A DNA stretch of 64,000 bases, taken from Phenylobacterium aquaticum. Lineage in GTDB: Bacteria > Pseudomonadota > Alphaproteobacteria > Caulobacterales > Caulobacteraceae. The stretch covers positions 14,075 through 78,074 of the forward strand of contig NZ_CANCLE010000002.1 of NCBI RefSeq assembly GCF_947378715.1, in the 5' to 3' direction. Position numbers and translations under genes: made by a program. The notes beneath the pieces were generated by a model. That model searched no databases. It was not told the DNA's origin and saw only the letters and a program-made list of their open reading frames with translations. Shown here in pieces: positions 38,074 through 48,569 of the stretch (positions within the stretch are counted from its first letter, which is position 1; each line of letters opens with the position of its first letter).

Positions 38074-38823
38074 TTAGCGGCGGCTGCCCAGGAAGCTGAG
38101 CAGGAACTGGAACAGGTTGATGAAGTCCAGATAGAGGCTGAGCGCGCCGTAGTTGGTGGCGACGCCCATCGCCTCCTGGTTACCGCCCAGCTGGTAGTAG
38201 GTCATCTTCAGGCGCTGGGTGTCATAGGCGGTCAGGCCCGCGAAGATCAGCACGCCGGCCACGTTCACCACGAAGGAGATGGCCGGCAGCTGCAGGAACA
38301 TGTTCACCAGCATTGCGCCGACCAGACCCCACACGCCCATGATCAGGAAGCTGCCCATGCCGGTCAGGTCCTTCTTGGTGGTGTAGCCCACCAGGGAGAG
38401 CGCGCCGAACGAGGTGGCGGTGATCAGGAAGGTCGTGGCGATCGAGGCGCCGGTATAGGTCAGGACGACCAGGCCCAGCGAGGCGCCGATCAGGCTGACG
38501 ACGGTCCAATAGGTGATCCCGGCCGACTTGGCGGTCACGTTCTTGGTGAAGCGGGAGAACAGGATCACGGCCAGGGGGGCGAAGGCCACGACCATGCCCA
38601 GAATGCTGAGACCGATCGCGCGGCCGTCGGGGCTGACCTTGAACATCAGGTCGCGCACGGGCGGATAGGCGCCGGTCAGATAGGCCAGGGCGGCGGACAG
38701 GACGAGGCCGAGCCCGACCTTGTTGAAGACGCCGAGCATGAAGCCGCGAAGTCCCGCGTCCACCGACATGTCGGCGCGATCGGCGGGGATCGTGCGCGTG
38801 TAGCCGCGGTTGGAGTCGCTCAT
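38074..38823 (-). CDS. Bax inhibitor-1/YccA family membrane protein
   Basis: A 249-residue membrane protein with seven hydrophobic segments, of the BI-1/YccA (TMBIM) family. FMLGVFNKVGLGLVLSAALAYLTG opens the membrane part. The conserved ILIFAGLTAYDTQRLK motif (here AGVLIFAGLTAYDTQRLKMTYYQLG) and the terminal SLYLDFINLFQFLLSFLGSRR complete it. Members modulate proteases or leak calcium; YccA inhibits FtsH in E. coli. I chose ATG 38823 over a TTG three codons earlier. Confidence 0.92.
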   Translation of the reverse strand: MSDSNRGYTRTIPADRADMSVDAGLRGFMLGVFNKVGLGLVLSAALAYLTGAYPPVRDLMFKVSPDGRAIGLSILGMVVAFAPLAVILFSRFTKNVTAKSAGITYWTVVSLIGASLGLVVLTYTGASIATTFLITATSFGALSLVGYTTKKDLTGMGSFLIMGVWGLVGAMLVNMFLQLPAISFVVNVAGVLIFAGLTAYDTQRLKMTYYQLGGNQEAMGVATNYGALSLYLDFINLFQFLLSFLGSRR

Positions 38824-38957
38824 CGGAGGCAAAGCCCTCTTTCACACGCCCCAAGCGGGCGCACACCGGAATATCGGAGCCCTTCGCGGCTTTAGCAAGG
38901 CGCCCCTTGATCTGGCTGGGGTCTTGCCTGGCGCGCGCGGGCCGCTAGCCTTGGGTG

Positions 38958-39500
38958 ATGATCCGCCTGTTCGCCGCCCTGGCCGTCCCCGATGAGATCG
39001 CCGAGGGCCTGGCCCGCCGACAAAACGGCCTGCCCGGCGCCCGCTGGCGGCCGCGCGAGACCCTGCACATCACCCTGAAATTCGCCGGCGACCTGCGCGA
39101 GGACGTGGCCGCGGACCTTGACGCCGAGCTGTCGACGATCCGGGGCGAGCCCCTGACCCTGGAACTGGCCGGCGTCGGCTGTTTTGGCGAGGCCGACGAC
39201 ATCCACGCCGTCTGGGCCGGGGTCGACGAGACCCCCGCCCTCAAACATCTCGCCAAGGCCTGCGAGACCGCCGCCCGCCGCGCGGGCCTGCCGCCCGAGA
39301 CCCGGGTCTATCGCCCGCACGTCACGCTGGCCTATCTGCGCCGCCCGGATCCCGACAAGGTGGCCTGGTGGATCCAGGCCAACAACCTGCTGCGCTCCCC
39401 GCCCTTCGAGGTGCGCAGCTTCGGCCTCTATTCCAGCGCGGTGACCGACGCAGGGTCGAGGTACCGGCTGGAACGGAGCTATTCGCTGACGCCGCCCTAA
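38958..39500 (+). CDS. thpR: RNA 2',3'-cyclic phosphodiesterase
   Basis: A 180-residue 2H phosphoesterase of the LigT/ThpR type. The two catalytic HxT motifs are His37 in LHITLKF and His121 in YRPHVTLAYL, each on a buried strand. The N-terminus IRLFAALAVPDEIAEGL is typical. It hydrolyses 2',3'-cyclic phosphates on RNA ends and can ligate tRNA halves in vitro. ATG 38958 is preferred over a GTG one codon upstream. It converges on gltB. Confidence 0.94.
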   Translation: MIRLFAALAVPDEIAEGLARRQNGLPGARWRPRETLHITLKFAGDLREDVAADLDAELSTIRGEPLTLELAGVGCFGEADDIHAVWAGVDETPALKHLAKACETAARRAGLPPETRVYRPHVTLAYLRRPDPDKVAWWIQANNLLRSPPFEVRSFGLYSSAVTDAGSRYRLERSYSLTPP

Positions 39501-39501
39501 G

Positions 39502-39528
39502 CCCTCGCCCCGCCCCGCGGGGAGAGGG
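39502..39528. terminator. Hairpin between convergent thpR and gltB
   Basis: CCCTCGCCCC (39502-39511) pairs with GGGGAGAGGG (39519-39528) with one mismatch and a GCCCCGC loop. No T-run is present. It lies 1 base after thpR and 16 bases beyond gltB, so it may serve both. Confidence 0.5.
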
Positions 39529-39544
39529 AACAGGCCGCGCGAGC

Positions 39545-42500
39545 CTAAGCCCTGTGGTGGACCGCCTCTTCCTCGGCCAGCGGCTGGTCGAGGCGGTGGA
39601 CCATCTCCTTCGGGACCACCTGCCAGAACTTGCCCAGATAGCGGTCCCAGTCGCGCAGGATTCCGGCTGCGAAGGCCGAGCCGGTCTCCCGCGCATGCTC
39701 CTCGACCAGGCCCTTGAGCTCCGCCTCCCAGGCCCGCGTTCCGATCCTCTGGACCACCACGCTGTCGGGGTTGAGGTTGGTCAGGAACCTGTCGTGGGGG
39801 TCGAGCACGAAGGCCATGCCTCCGGTCATGCCGGCCGCGAAGTTGAAGCCCACGGGACCCAGGATCACCGCCCGGCCGCCGGTCATATATTCCAGGCCGT
39901 TGGCGCCGCAGCCCTCGACCACGGCGACCGCGCCTGAGTTCCTCACCCCGAACCGCTCCCCGGCCAGGCCGGCCGCGAACAGCCGTCCCGCCGTCGCCCC
40001 ATAGAGCACGGTGTTGCCGAGGATGGCGTTGGTCTCCGCCGCCGCCAGGTGGGGCGAGGGGCGGATGATGATCGTCGCCCCCGACAGCCCCTTGCCGACA
40101 TAGTCATTGGCCTCGCCGGTCAGCTCGATGCGCAGGCCCTGGACCGCGAAGGCCCCCAGGCTCTGGCCGGCCGACCCCTTCAGCTGCACGGTCAGGTGGC
40201 CGGGCGCCAGGCCGGTCATGCCGAACTTGCGCACGATGTGCGACGAGGTCCGCGCCCCGATGGCCCGCGCTGTGTTCCGGACCGTGTAGGTCAGTTGCAT
40301 CTTCTCGCCGCGCTCCAGCATGGGCGCCGCGTCGCGCACGATCTGGGCGTCGAGGGTGTCAGCGACCTCGTTGCGGCCCTCCACCGTGCAATAGGGGGCG
40401 TGGAGGCCCGGATCGGCCTTCACCAACAGGGGGTTCAGGTCGAGGTCATCCAGGTGCTCGCCGCCGCGCGAGACCTGCTGCAGCAGGTCGGTCCTGCCGA
40501 CGATGTCCAAGAGGGACTTGAAGCCCAACTGGCCCAGGATCTCGCGCACCTCCTCGGCGATGAAGGTGAAGAGGTTGATGACCTTTTCCGGCGTGCCGGT
40601 GAACTTGGCGCGCAGGGCGTCGTCCTGGGTGCAGACCCCCACCGGGCAGGTGTTGGAATGGCACTGGCGGACCATGATGCAGCCCATGGCGATCAGGCTG
40701 GCGGTGCCGATCCCGAACTCTTCCGCGCCCAGCATGGCCGCGATCACCACGTCGCGGCCGGTCCGCATGCCGCCGTCGGCCCGAAGCCGCACGGAATGGC
40801 GCAGATTGTTGAGGGTCAGCACCTGGTGGGCTTCGCTCAGCCCCATCTCCCAGGGCCCGCCGGCATATTTGATCGAGGTCTGGGGCGAGGCCCCTGTGCC
40901 GCCGACATTGCCACTGATCAGGATCACGTCGGCCTTGGCCTTGGCGACGCCGGCGGCGATGGCCCCGATGCCGGTCATGGCCACCAGCTTCACGCAGACC
41001 CGGGCGTCCGGGTTGATCTGCTTCAGGTCATAGATCAGCTGGGCCAGGTCCTCGATCGAATAGATGTCGTGGTGCGGCGGCGGGCTGATCAGCATCACCC
41101 CCGGCGTGGCGTGGCGCAGCCTCGCGATCATTTCGGTGACCTTGAAGCCGGGCAGCTGTCCGCCCTCGCCGGGCTTGGCGCCCTGGCTGACCTTGATCTC
41201 GATCTCGCGGCACTGGTTCAGATATTCGGCCGTCACCCCGAACCGCCCCGACGCGATCTGCTTCACGGCGGAGTTGGGATTGTCCCCATTGGGCAGGGGC
41301 TTGTAGCGGGCGGAGTCCTCGCCGCCCTCGCCGGAGACGCTCTTGGCGCCGATCCGGTTCATGGCGATGTTCAGCGCCCCGTGCGCCTCGGGGCTCAGGG
41401 CCCCCATGCTCATGCCGGGCGTCAGGAAGCGCTTGCGGATCTCGTTGACGCTCTCGACCTCGTCGAGCGCCACCGGGCGTTCGCTGGAGCGCCAGTCGAG
41501 CAGGTCGCGCAGCTGCACCATGGGCAGGCGGCGCATGCCGTCTGAGAACCGCTTGTAGGTCCCGTAGTCGCCGCTCTCGCAGGCGTTCTGCAGGGTGTGG
41601 ACCATCCGCGCCTCGAAGGCGTGGGCCTCCCCCGCGCGCCGGGCCTTGTAGAACCCGCCGACCGGCAGGCTGATCGCGCCGGTGGTCCAGGCCTTGTGGT
41701 GCAGCTCGACCGCCTTGGCCTCGATGCCGGCCAGGCCGATGCCGGAGATGCGCGAGGGCATGCCGGGGAAGAACTCGGCGACCAGCGCGCGGGAGAGACC
41801 CAGCGCCTCGAAGTTGTAGCCGCCGCGATAGGAGGAGATCACCGCGATCCCCATCTTGGCGATGATCTTCAGCAGCCCGCCCTCGATGGCGGACTTGAAA
41901 TTCAGACAGACCTGGCGAAGCGAAAGCTCTCCGACCAGGCCGCGCTCCAGCCGGTCCTGGAAGCTTTCCTGGGCCAGATAGGCGTTGACCGCCGTGGCCC
42001 CCACCCCGACCAGCACCGCGAAATAGTGGGTGTCCAGGCACTCGGCGGAGCGGACGATGATCGAGACGTAGGAGCGCAGTCCCTTGGCGACCAGCCAGCT
42101 ATGCACCCCGCCGGTGGCGAGGATCATGGGCAGCGCGATCCGTCCCGGCCCGCAGGCCTCATCGGTGAGCATGATGGTGGCGCAGCCGCGCAGGGCCGCG
42201 TCCTCCGCCTCGGCGCGGATGCGGTCGAGATTGGCCCGCAGGGCGTCGCCGGGTCGGGCCTCGGGCGCCGGGATCGGCATGGTGGCGTCGATCACCGCCA
42301 CGTTCTTCGGTCCGATGAATTCGACGATCCGCTGATACATGCCGGTGGTCAGCACCGGGCTCTCCAGCACGAAGACGTCGGTCTGGGCCTCGTCCTGGGC
42401 GAGCACATTGCCGAGGTTCTTGAACCGCGTCTTCAGGCTCATCACCGCCGACTCGCGCAACGAGTCGATCGGCGGGTTGGTCACCTGGCTGAAGTTCTGG

Positions 42501-44098
42501 CGGAAGAAGTGCGACAGCGGCCGGTACTGGTCGGACAGGACCGCCAGCGGGGTGTCGTCGCCCATGGAGCCCACGGCCTCCTTGGCGTCCTCGATCATCG
42601 GCGCCAGCAGCAGCTCCAGGTCCTCAAGCGTCAGGCCGGCGGCCACCTGGCGGCGCGTCAGCTCCTCGCGGCCATAGGCCCGGGGTTCGGGGCCCGGCGC
42701 GATCTCGGCCTCCAGGTCGACCATGTTGCCCAGCCACTGGTCATAGGGATGCTGGGCGGCGAGGCGGTCGATGATCTCGTCCTCCTCATAGAGCCGGCCC
42801 TCGACGAGATCGACGGCGATCATCCGGCCGGGCGCGATGTGCGCCTTCTTGACGATGCGGGTCTCCTCGACCCGGCACATGCCGGCCTCGGAGCCCATGA
42901 TCAGCAGGCCGTCATCGGTATAGGTGACCCGCAGGGGGCGCAGGCCGTTACGGTCCTTGCCGGCCACCACCCAGCGGCCGTCGGTGGCGCAGACGGCGGC
43001 GGGCCCATCCCAGGGCTCCATCACCGCGTTGCAATAGGCGTAGAGCGCCTTGTGCTCGGGCTTGATCTGGGCGTCGGACTTGGCGGCCCAGGCTTCCGGG
43101 ATCAGCAACGCCTTGGTCATGGGGGCGTCGCGCCCGGCCCGGACCAGCACCTCGAAGGTGTTGTCCAGGGCCGCAGAGTCAGACCCGCCCGGCTGGATCA
43201 CCGGCTTCACGTCGTCGCCCATCTCGCCGAAAGCGTCGGCGGCCATGCGAATCTCATGGCTCTTCATCCAGTTGACGTTGCCCTTCAGCGTGTTGATCTC
43301 GCCGTTGTGGGCCAGCATCCGGAACGGCTGGGCCAGCCGCCACTCCGGAAAGGTGTTGGTCGAATAGCGCTGATGGAAGATCGCCACCGCCGCCGAGAAC
43401 CGCTCGTCGGTCAGGTCCGGATAGAATTCGTCGATGTGCTGGGCCAGGAACATGCCCTTGTAGATCAAGGATCTGGCCGACAGGGAGCAGATGTAGAAGG
43501 CCTGGATATTGGCCGCAGCCACCCGCTTCTCGATCCGCTTGCGGCAGATGAACAGCGCCCGCTCCAGCGCCTCGCCGCCCAGCCCCTTGGGCGGGGACAG
43601 CATGATCTGTTCGATCTCTGGCCGGGTGGCGTTGGCCTTCTCGCCGATCACCCGGGTGTCGGTCGGCACCTGGCGCCAGCCATAGATGTAGAAGCCGAAG
43701 CGCAGGGCCTCGGCCTCGACGATGGTGCGACAGGCCTCCTGGGCGGTCAGGTCCGTGCGCGGCAGGAAGATCTGGCCCACGGCGATCGGGCCGGGCCGCA
43801 GGCTGTGGCCGATGCGCGCCACCTGGTCGGCGAAGAAGTCCTGGGGCACGGAGACCAGCACGCCGGCCCCGTCGCCGGTCTTGCCGTCGGCGTCGATGGC
43901 GCCTCGGTGCCAGACGCTCTTCAGGGCCCGGATGGCCAGTTCCACCACCTCCCGGCGCGGCTTGCCGTCCAGGGCGCAGACCAGGCCGACGCCACAGGCG
44001 TCCCGCTCCGAGCTGGGGTCATAGGCGTGACCGTCGATCAGCTTGCGGCGGTTGGCGAGATAGCGGGCGGTCTCTTCAGAAGGCGGATGGTCGCTCAT
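39545..44098 (-). CDS. gltB: Glutamate synthase large subunit
   Basis: GltB, with GltD, makes two glutamates from glutamine and 2-oxoglutarate with NADPH. The roughly 1,517-residue protein has the N-terminal Ntn amidotransferase domain, whose nucleophile is expected to be the Cys in ERDACGVGL (about residue 35, exposed after processing of a short leader). Next come the FMN synthase domain, the 3Fe-4S ligands in [15 protein letters not shown] and the C-terminal GXGXG beta-helix. I chose ATG 44098; a GTG three codons earlier overlaps the gltD stop. It is translated behind gltD. Confidence 0.97.
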   Translation of the reverse strand: MSDHPPSEETARYLANRRKLIDGHAYDPSSERDACGVGLVCALDGKPRREVVELAIRALKSVWHRGAIDADGKTGDGAGVLVSVPQDFFADQVARIGHSLRPGPIAVGQIFLPRTDLTAQEACRTIVEAEALRFGFYIYGWRQVPTDTRVIGEKANATRPEIEQIMLSPPKGLGGEALERALFICRKRIEKRVAAANIQAFYICSLSARSLIYKGMFLAQHIDEFYPDLTDERFSAAVAIFHQRYSTNTFPEWRLAQPFRMLAHNGEINTLKGNVNWMKSHEIRMAADAFGEMGDDVKPVIQPGGSDSAALDNTFEVLVRAGRDAPMTKALLIPEAWAAKSDAQIKPEHKALYAYCNAVMEPWDGPAAVCATDGRWVVAGKDRNGLRPLRVTYTDDGLLIMGSEAGMCRVEETRIVKKAHIAPGRMIAVDLVEGRLYEEDEIIDRLAAQHPYDQWLGNMVDLEAEIAPGPEPRAYGREELTRRQVAAGLTLEDLELLLAPMIEDAKEAVGSMGDDTPLAVLSDQYRPLSHFFRQNFSQVTNPPIDSLRESAVMSLKTRFKNLGNVLAQDEAQTDVFVLESPVLTTGMYQRIVEFIGPKNVAVIDATMPIPAPEARPGDALRANLDRIRAEAEDAALRGCATIMLTDEACGPGRIALPMILATGGVHSWLVAKGLRSYVSIIVRSAECLDTHYFAVLVGVGATAVNAYLAQESFQDRLERGLVGELSLRQVCLNFKSAIEGGLLKIIAKMGIAVISSYRGGYNFEALGLSRALVAEFFPGMPSRISGIGLAGIEAKAVELHHKAWTTGAISLPVGGFYKARRAGEAHAFEARMVHTLQNACESGDYGTYKRFSDGMRRLPMVQLRDLLDWRSSERPVALDEVESVNEIRKRFLTPGMSMGALSPEAHGALNIAMNRIGAKSVSGEGGEDSARYKPLPNGDNPNSAVKQIASGRFGVTAEYLNQCREIEIKVSQGAKPGEGGQLPGFKVTEMIARLRHATPGVMLISPPPHHDIYSIEDLAQLIYDLKQINPDARVCVKLVAMTGIGAIAAGVAKAKADVILISGNVGGTGASPQTSIKYAGGPWEMGLSEAHQVLTLNNLRHSVRLRADGGMRTGRDVVIAAMLGAEEFGIGTASLIAMGCIMVRQCHSNTCPVGVCTQDDALRAKFTGTPEKVINLFTFIAEEVREILGQLGFKSLLDIVGRTDLLQQVSRGGEHLDDLDLNPLLVKADPGLHAPYCTVEGRNEVADTLDAQIVRDAAPMLERGEKMQLTYTVRNTARAIGARTSSHIVRKFGMTGLAPGHLTVQLKGSAGQSLGAFAVQGLRIELTGEANDYVGKGLSGATIIIRPSPHLAAAETNAILGNTVLYGATAGRLFAAGLAGERFGVRNSGAVAVVEGCGANGLEYMTGGRAVILGPVGFNFAAGMTGGMAFVLDPHDRFLTNLNPDSVVVQRIGTRAWEAELKGLVEEHARETGSAFAAGILRDWDRYLGKFWQVVPKEMVHRLDQPLAEEEAVHHRA

Positions 44099-44103
44099 GT
44101 TCG

Positions 44104-45540
44104 TCACTCCGCCGCGGCCAGGGCCGGTTGGGACAGATAGGCATGGATGGCGTCGGCGGCGTCGCGGCCATCACGGATCGCCCAGACCACCAGGGAGGCG
44201 CCCCGGACGATGTCGCCGGCCGCGAACACGCCAGGGATCGAGGTCATCAGGGTCCGGAAATCGGCCTTCACCGTGCCCCAGCGCGACACCACCAGCTCCG
44301 GCGCGCCAAAGGCTGCGGGCAGGTCCTCCGGGTCGAAGCCCAGGGCCTTGATCACCAGGTCGGCGGGCAGGTCGAATTCGCCGCCCTCGACCTCCTCCGG
44401 GGCCTGGCGGCCGCCCGCATCGGGCGGGCCCAGCCTCATACGCGCGGCCCGCACGCCAGTGGCGCGCTCAGCCTCGCCGGTCACGGCGCGGGGCGCGGCC
44501 AGCCATTCGAACACCACGCCCTCTTCCTCGGCATGGGCGACCTCGCGGGTCGAGCCCGGCATGTTGGCGCGGTCGCGACGATAGAGGCAGGTGACGGAGG
44601 CCGCCCCCTGGCGCACGGCGGTCCGCACACAGTCCATGGCGGTGTCGCCGCCGCCCACCACCACCACGGCCTTGCCCGCCGCGTTCAGCTGGCCGGATTG
44701 GTAGTCTGGGACCACGTCCCCAAGCCCCGTGCGGTTCGAGGCGATCAGATAGTCCAGCGCCCGGGTGACCCCGGTCGAGCCCGCGCCCGGGACGATCAGG
44801 TCGCGGGCGGCATAGACTCCGGTGGCGATCAGCACCGCGTCGTGGCGGGCGCGCAGCTCATCCAGGCTGGCGTCGCGGCCGACCTCGAAGCCCAGGCGGA
44901 ATTCGATCCCGCCGTCGGCCAGGCGGGCGGTGCGCCGCGCCACCACCTCCTTCTCCAGCTTGAAGCCAGGGATGCCGTAGATCAGCAGGCCGCCGGCCCG
45001 GTCGTGGCGATCATAGAGGGTGACAGCGTAGCCGGCCTCGCGCAGGCGCTCGGCCGCCGCCAGGCCCGCCGGTCCCGCCCCGATCACGCCCACCGAGCGG
45101 CCCTGGTCGATCCCTGGGCGCAGGGGCGTGACCCAGCCTGCTTCCCAGGCCTTGTCGGTCAGATAGCGCTCCACCGCCCCGATCGTCACCGTCCCGTGGC
45201 CCGACTGTTCTATGGTGCAGCTGCCCTCGCAGAGCCGGTCCTGCGGGCAGATGCGGCCGCAGATCTCGGGCATGGAATTGGTCGCCTGGGAGAGCTGATA
45301 GGCCTCTTCCAGCCGGCCCTCTGCGGTCATCCGCAGCCAGTCGGGGATGTTGTTGTGCAGCGGACAATGGGTCTGACAGAACGGGACGCCGCATTGCGAA
45401 CAGCGCGAAGCCTGCTCGGTCGCCTTGGCGTCGATGAAGTCCGCATAGATCTCGTGGAAATCGCCGGTGCGCGCCACCGCCGCCCGCTTGGCCGGCGTGG
45501 TCCGTTCCACGGTGGTGAACTTCAGCATCCGCTCGGCCAT
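44104..45540 (-). CDS. gltD: Glutamate synthase small subunit
   Basis: GltD (478 residues) feeds electrons from NADPH to GltB. The N-terminal Fe-S domain has cysteines in CSQCGVPFCQTHCP and CGRICPQDRLCEGSC. FAD binds at GVIGAGPAGLAAAERL and NADPH at VVVGGGDTAMDCVRTA; GVFAAGDIVRGASLVVWAIRDGRDAA closes the FAD site. It is the first gene of gltD-gltB. The leader to uppP (45541-45756) is AT-rich and contains GACTA-N7-TAGTC (45619-45635), a possible regulator site, but no identified box. Confidence 0.97.
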   Translation of the reverse strand: MAERMLKFTTVERTTPAKRAAVARTGDFHEIYADFIDAKATEQASRCSQCGVPFCQTHCPLHNNIPDWLRMTAEGRLEEAYQLSQATNSMPEICGRICPQDRLCEGSCTIEQSGHGTVTIGAVERYLTDKAWEAGWVTPLRPGIDQGRSVGVIGAGPAGLAAAERLREAGYAVTLYDRHDRAGGLLIYGIPGFKLEKEVVARRTARLADGGIEFRLGFEVGRDASLDELRARHDAVLIATGVYAARDLIVPGAGSTGVTRALDYLIASNRTGLGDVVPDYQSGQLNAAGKAVVVVGGGDTAMDCVRTAVRQGAASVTCLYRRDRANMPGSTREVAHAEEEGVVFEWLAAPRAVTGEAERATGVRAARMRLGPPDAGGRQAPEEVEGGEFDLPADLVIKALGFDPEDLPAAFGAPELVVSRWGTVKADFRTLMTSIPGVFAAGDIVRGASLVVWAIRDGRDAADAIHAYLSQPALAAAE

Positions 45541-45756
45541 GGCCCTGCCTCCGGTGATCCAGATGGATCGGCCATAGCGCCAAATTCAGCCCGGCGAAAG
45601 TTGATGGGCAAATAAATGGACTATAAATGCTAGTCATTCGCCGGACTCACGAGGGCGCCCTCAGTTTTCTGCAATAATAGTCCCTAAATTGGATGAACGC
45701 CATTTTTACCCTAAATCCCGTCTTCCTCCCCCAGGACGCAAAGCAGAGGGGCTCCC

Positions 45757-46563
45757 ATGTCTGACTGGATCAACGCCATCATCCTGGGCGTGGTGGAGGG
45801 CCTGACGGAGTTCATTCCGGTCTCGTCCACCGGCCACCTCCTGCTCACCAAGCTGCTGCTCGGCCTGCCGGACGGCTTCTGGGACACCTTCGCCGTGCTG
45901 ATCCAGCTGGGCGCGATCCTGGCCATCGTGGCGCTCTATTTCGGCCGGCTGTGGCAGGTGGTGATCACCCTGCCGACCAAGGCGGAGTCGCGGCGCTTCG
46001 CGCTCTCGGTGCTGATCGCCTTCATCCCCGGCGCCATCGCCGGCCTGTTGCTGCACGACATCATCAAGACGGTGCTGTTCGAGAGCCCGCGGCTGATCTG
46101 CTGGTCCTTGATCATCGGCGGCTTCGTGTTCTTCGCGCTGGACCGCTGGGCGCCCAAGCCCACCGAGACCGACGCCATGACCCTGCCGCTGGTCACCTCC
46201 CTGGTGATCGGCCTCTTTCAGTGCCTGGCCCTGGTGCCCGGCGTCTCGCGCTCCGGCGCCACCATCCTCGGCTCCATGCTGATGAAGGTCGAGAAGCGCG
46301 CCGCCGCCGAGTTCTCGTTCTTCCTGGCCATCCCGATCATGGCCGGCGCCTTCGCGCTGGACGCCTGGAAGAACCGCCACGCCATCTCGATGGATCAGGT
46401 CGGGATCATCGCCGTCGGCTTCGGCGTGAGCTTCGTGGTCGGCTTCATCGTCGTGCGCACCCTGCTGGACTTCGTCGGCAAGCGCGGCTTCGCCCCCTTC
46501 GCCTGGTGGCGGATCGTGGTGGGGATCGGCGGGCTGGTGTTCCTGACGATGACGGGGCGCTAA
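45757..46563 (+). CDS. uppP: Undecaprenyl-diphosphate phosphatase
   Basis: UppP/BacA recycles the C55 lipid carrier by removing a phosphate from undecaprenyl diphosphate at the inner membrane. The 268-residue polytopic protein holds the two hallmark motifs: VVEGLTEFIPVSSTGHLLL near the N-terminus and LALVPGVSRSGATILGSM around residue 160-177, which carry the catalytic Glu, Ser and Arg. AGAGGGG precedes ATG 45757. It stands alone between gltD and an NDUFA9-like gene. Confidence 0.97.
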   Translation: MSDWINAIILGVVEGLTEFIPVSSTGHLLLTKLLLGLPDGFWDTFAVLIQLGAILAIVALYFGRLWQVVITLPTKAESRRFALSVLIAFIPGAIAGLLLHDIIKTVLFESPRLICWSLIIGGFVFFALDRWAPKPTETDAMTLPLVTSLVIGLFQCLALVPGVSRSGATILGSMLMKVEKRAAAEFSFFLAIPIMAGAFALDAWKNRHAISMDQVGIIAVGFGVSFVVGFIVVRTLLDFVGKRGFAPFAWWRIVVGIGGLVFLTMTGR

Positions 46564-46586
46564 GCCCCGTCAGACGGGCGGCGGTC

Positions 46587-47558
46587 TCAGACCGCCGCGA
46601 ACCGCTCGGTCTCGTCGGCGTACTGGCCGCCCTTGCGGAAGCGATAAAGATAGGCCGGCACGATCGTCTCGACCGTGGTCGCCGCGATGCCCAGGTCCGA
46701 GAGACCCGGCAGGGCGCCGGACACCACATTGTCGGCCTTCAGCAGCTCGACCTGGTCGCTGGTCAGGGGCGGGGCGATGGGGGTCAGGGCCAGCAGCTCG
46801 CAGGCCTTGCCGATCAGGCCGGCGACGAACGAGGGCAGGGGCAGGAGCAGCCGCGCCCGGCCGGTCTGGACCATGATCAGCTCCAGGATCTCGCGGAAGC
46901 TGTAGACCGCCGGCCCGCCCAGTTCATAGGTCTGGCCGGCGCAGGCCGGATCGGTGGCCGCCTTGGCGATCGCCTTGGCCACGTCGCCCACATAGACCGG
47001 CTGGAAGCGGGTCTTACCGCCGCCGATCAGCGGCAGGATCGGGCTCATCACCGCCATCTCGCCGAACTTGTTGAAGAAGCCGTCGCCCGGACCAAACACG
47101 ATCGAGGGCCGGATGAGGGTCGCGGTCGGGAAGGCGGCGCGCACGGCGTCCTCGCCCATGGCCTTGGTCCGCGCATATTTCGAGGCCGACTGGGCGTCGG
47201 CGCCCAGGGCCGAGACCTGCACCAGCCGGGTCACGCCGGCGGCCGCAGCGGCGGCGGCCACGGTCTTGGCGCCCATGGCGTGGACGGACTGGAATTTCTG
47301 GCGGCCGGTCTCATAGAGCACGCCGACCAGGTTCACGCAGGCCTGGGCCCCGTCCAGCGCCCGGCGCACCGAGGCTTCGTTGCGGATATTGGCCTGGACC
47401 ACCTCGATCTGGCCGACATCGCCCAGCAGCCGCATGGTGTGGGCCAGGTGCGGCTGGCGCACGGCCACCCGCACGCGGGCGCCCTGCCTGGCCAACGCGC
47501 GCACCACCTGGCTTCCAACGAAGCCCGAGCCGCCAAAAACCGTGACCAGATCCTGCAT
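46587..47558 (-). CDS. Complex I NDUFA9-like NAD(P)-binding protein
   Basis: A 323-residue atypical SDR of the NDUFA9 family. The dinucleotide motif VFGGSGFVGSQVVRALARQGARVRVAVRQP opens the protein, and LVQVSALGADAQSASKYARTKAMGEDAVRAAFP and IVFGPGDGFFNKFGEM are diagnostic. NDUFA9 is an accessory subunit of mitochondrial complex I; alphaproteobacteria carry orthologues, so a complex I or quinone-related role is plausible but not certain. The start is ATG 47558. It ends 24 bases after uppP, convergent. Confidence 0.88.
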   Translation of the reverse strand: MQDLVTVFGGSGFVGSQVVRALARQGARVRVAVRQPHLAHTMRLLGDVGQIEVVQANIRNEASVRRALDGAQACVNLVGVLYETGRQKFQSVHAMGAKTVAAAAAAAGVTRLVQVSALGADAQSASKYARTKAMGEDAVRAAFPTATLIRPSIVFGPGDGFFNKFGEMAVMSPILPLIGGGKTRFQPVYVGDVAKAIAKAATDPACAGQTYELGGPAVYSFREILELIMVQTGRARLLLPLPSFVAGLIGKACELLALTPIAPPLTSDQVELLKADNVVSGALPGLSDLGIAATTVETIVPAYLYRFRKGGQYADETERFAAV

Positions 47559-47677
47559 GGTGTCCGTGTATCTAAAGAGGGTTCCGGAAGGGCTCGGATA
47601 GACGATGCGCGGGCGCGCCGCAATGCGACTTCACCGTCGCGTCCTCGACCGAGGGTCAAACATCTTGGAACTAGGCG

Positions 47678-47706
47678 TTGACCCGGCTGGGACGGCGCCC
47701 TATCAG
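47678..47706 (+). promoter_or_regulatory. Likely promoter of tRNA-Leu
   Basis: TTGACC (47678-47683), a 17-base spacer and TATCAG (47701-47706) form a sigma-70-like promoter ending 26 bases before the tRNA. It is the only such pair in the 174-base gap before the tRNA; the rest of that gap (47559-47677) shows nothing else. Confidence 0.6.
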
Positions 47707-47732
47707 ACCGCCTCCCGATCCGAAGGGACGGG

Positions 47733-47819
<87 letters not shown>

Positions 47820-47944
47820 CCCTTTGGATCGCGGTGGGTGACTTAACCCCCGAAGTCCCCTCAAATGCTCGCGGGCGCGGATTGGCGCCGGACGAGTCCA
47901 GGTGATGCGACCCGCATCCGGCGGGACCGGGAGCAAGACCGACC

Positions 47945-48562
47945 TTGGCGAATTTCCTCCATGACGGCGACCTGCCCGACGGCGTGTTCGCAGGCGTCAC
48001 CTCCGTGGCGGTCGATTCCGAGACCATGGGCCTGAGGCTCGGCCGAGATCCGCTCTGCGTGGTCCAGCTGTCGGCCGGCGACGGCGACGCCCATGTGGTG
48101 CAGCTGAAGCGCCCCGACTACGACTGCCCCAATCTCAGGCGGCTGCTCACCGATCCGGCGGTCACCAAGATCTTTCACTTCGGCCGCTTTGACATCGCCA
48201 TGTTCCATCTCCACCTGGGGGTGGTGACCCAGCCCGTCTATTGCACCAAGATCGCCTCAAAGCTCGCCCGGACCTATACGGACCGGCACGGCCTGAAGGA
48301 CGTGTCCAAGGAGCTGATCGGGGTGGACATGTCCAAGGCCCAGCAGAGTTCGGACTGGGGCGCCGCCAAGCTCTCCCCCGACCAGCTGGCCTATGCGGCC
48401 TCCGACGTCCTGCATCTGCACGCCCTGCGCGCCCGGCTCGACGACATGCTGGCCCGCGAGGGCCGCGACGCGCTCGCCCGCGCCTGTTTCGACTTCCTGC
48501 CCCATCGCGCCCTGCTGGATGTCAGGGGCTGGGAAGAGGTCGACATCTTCGCCCACGCGTGA
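47945..48562 (+). CDS. Ribonuclease D-type 3'-5' exonuclease (single domain)
   Basis: A 205-residue DEDDy exonuclease. The first motif is VAVDSETMGL with Asp and Glu ligands, the second FHFGRFDIAMF, and the third YAASDVLHLHAL with the DEDDy tyrosine. The HRDC domains of full-length RNase D are missing, so this is the short alphaproteobacterial form, probably acting on tRNA or other structured RNA ends. The TTG at 47945 is the best start, although no close ribosome binding site is seen; the ATG at 47960 is out of frame. It is 7 bases from lptC. Confidence 0.88.
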   Translation: MANFLHDGDLPDGVFAGVTSVAVDSETMGLRLGRDPLCVVQLSAGDGDAHVVQLKRPDYDCPNLRRLLTDPAVTKIFHFGRFDIAMFHLHLGVVTQPVYCTKIASKLARTYTDRHGLKDVSKELIGVDMSKAQQSSDWGAAKLSPDQLAYAASDVLHLHALRARLDDMLAREGRDALARACFDFLPHRALLDVRGWEEVDIFAHA

Positions 48563-48569
48563 GGCGGTC

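Noticed and set aside
45541..45650. Sigma-54 promoter for gltD
   Set aside because: No GG-N10-GC pair with acceptable flanks was found on the minus strand.
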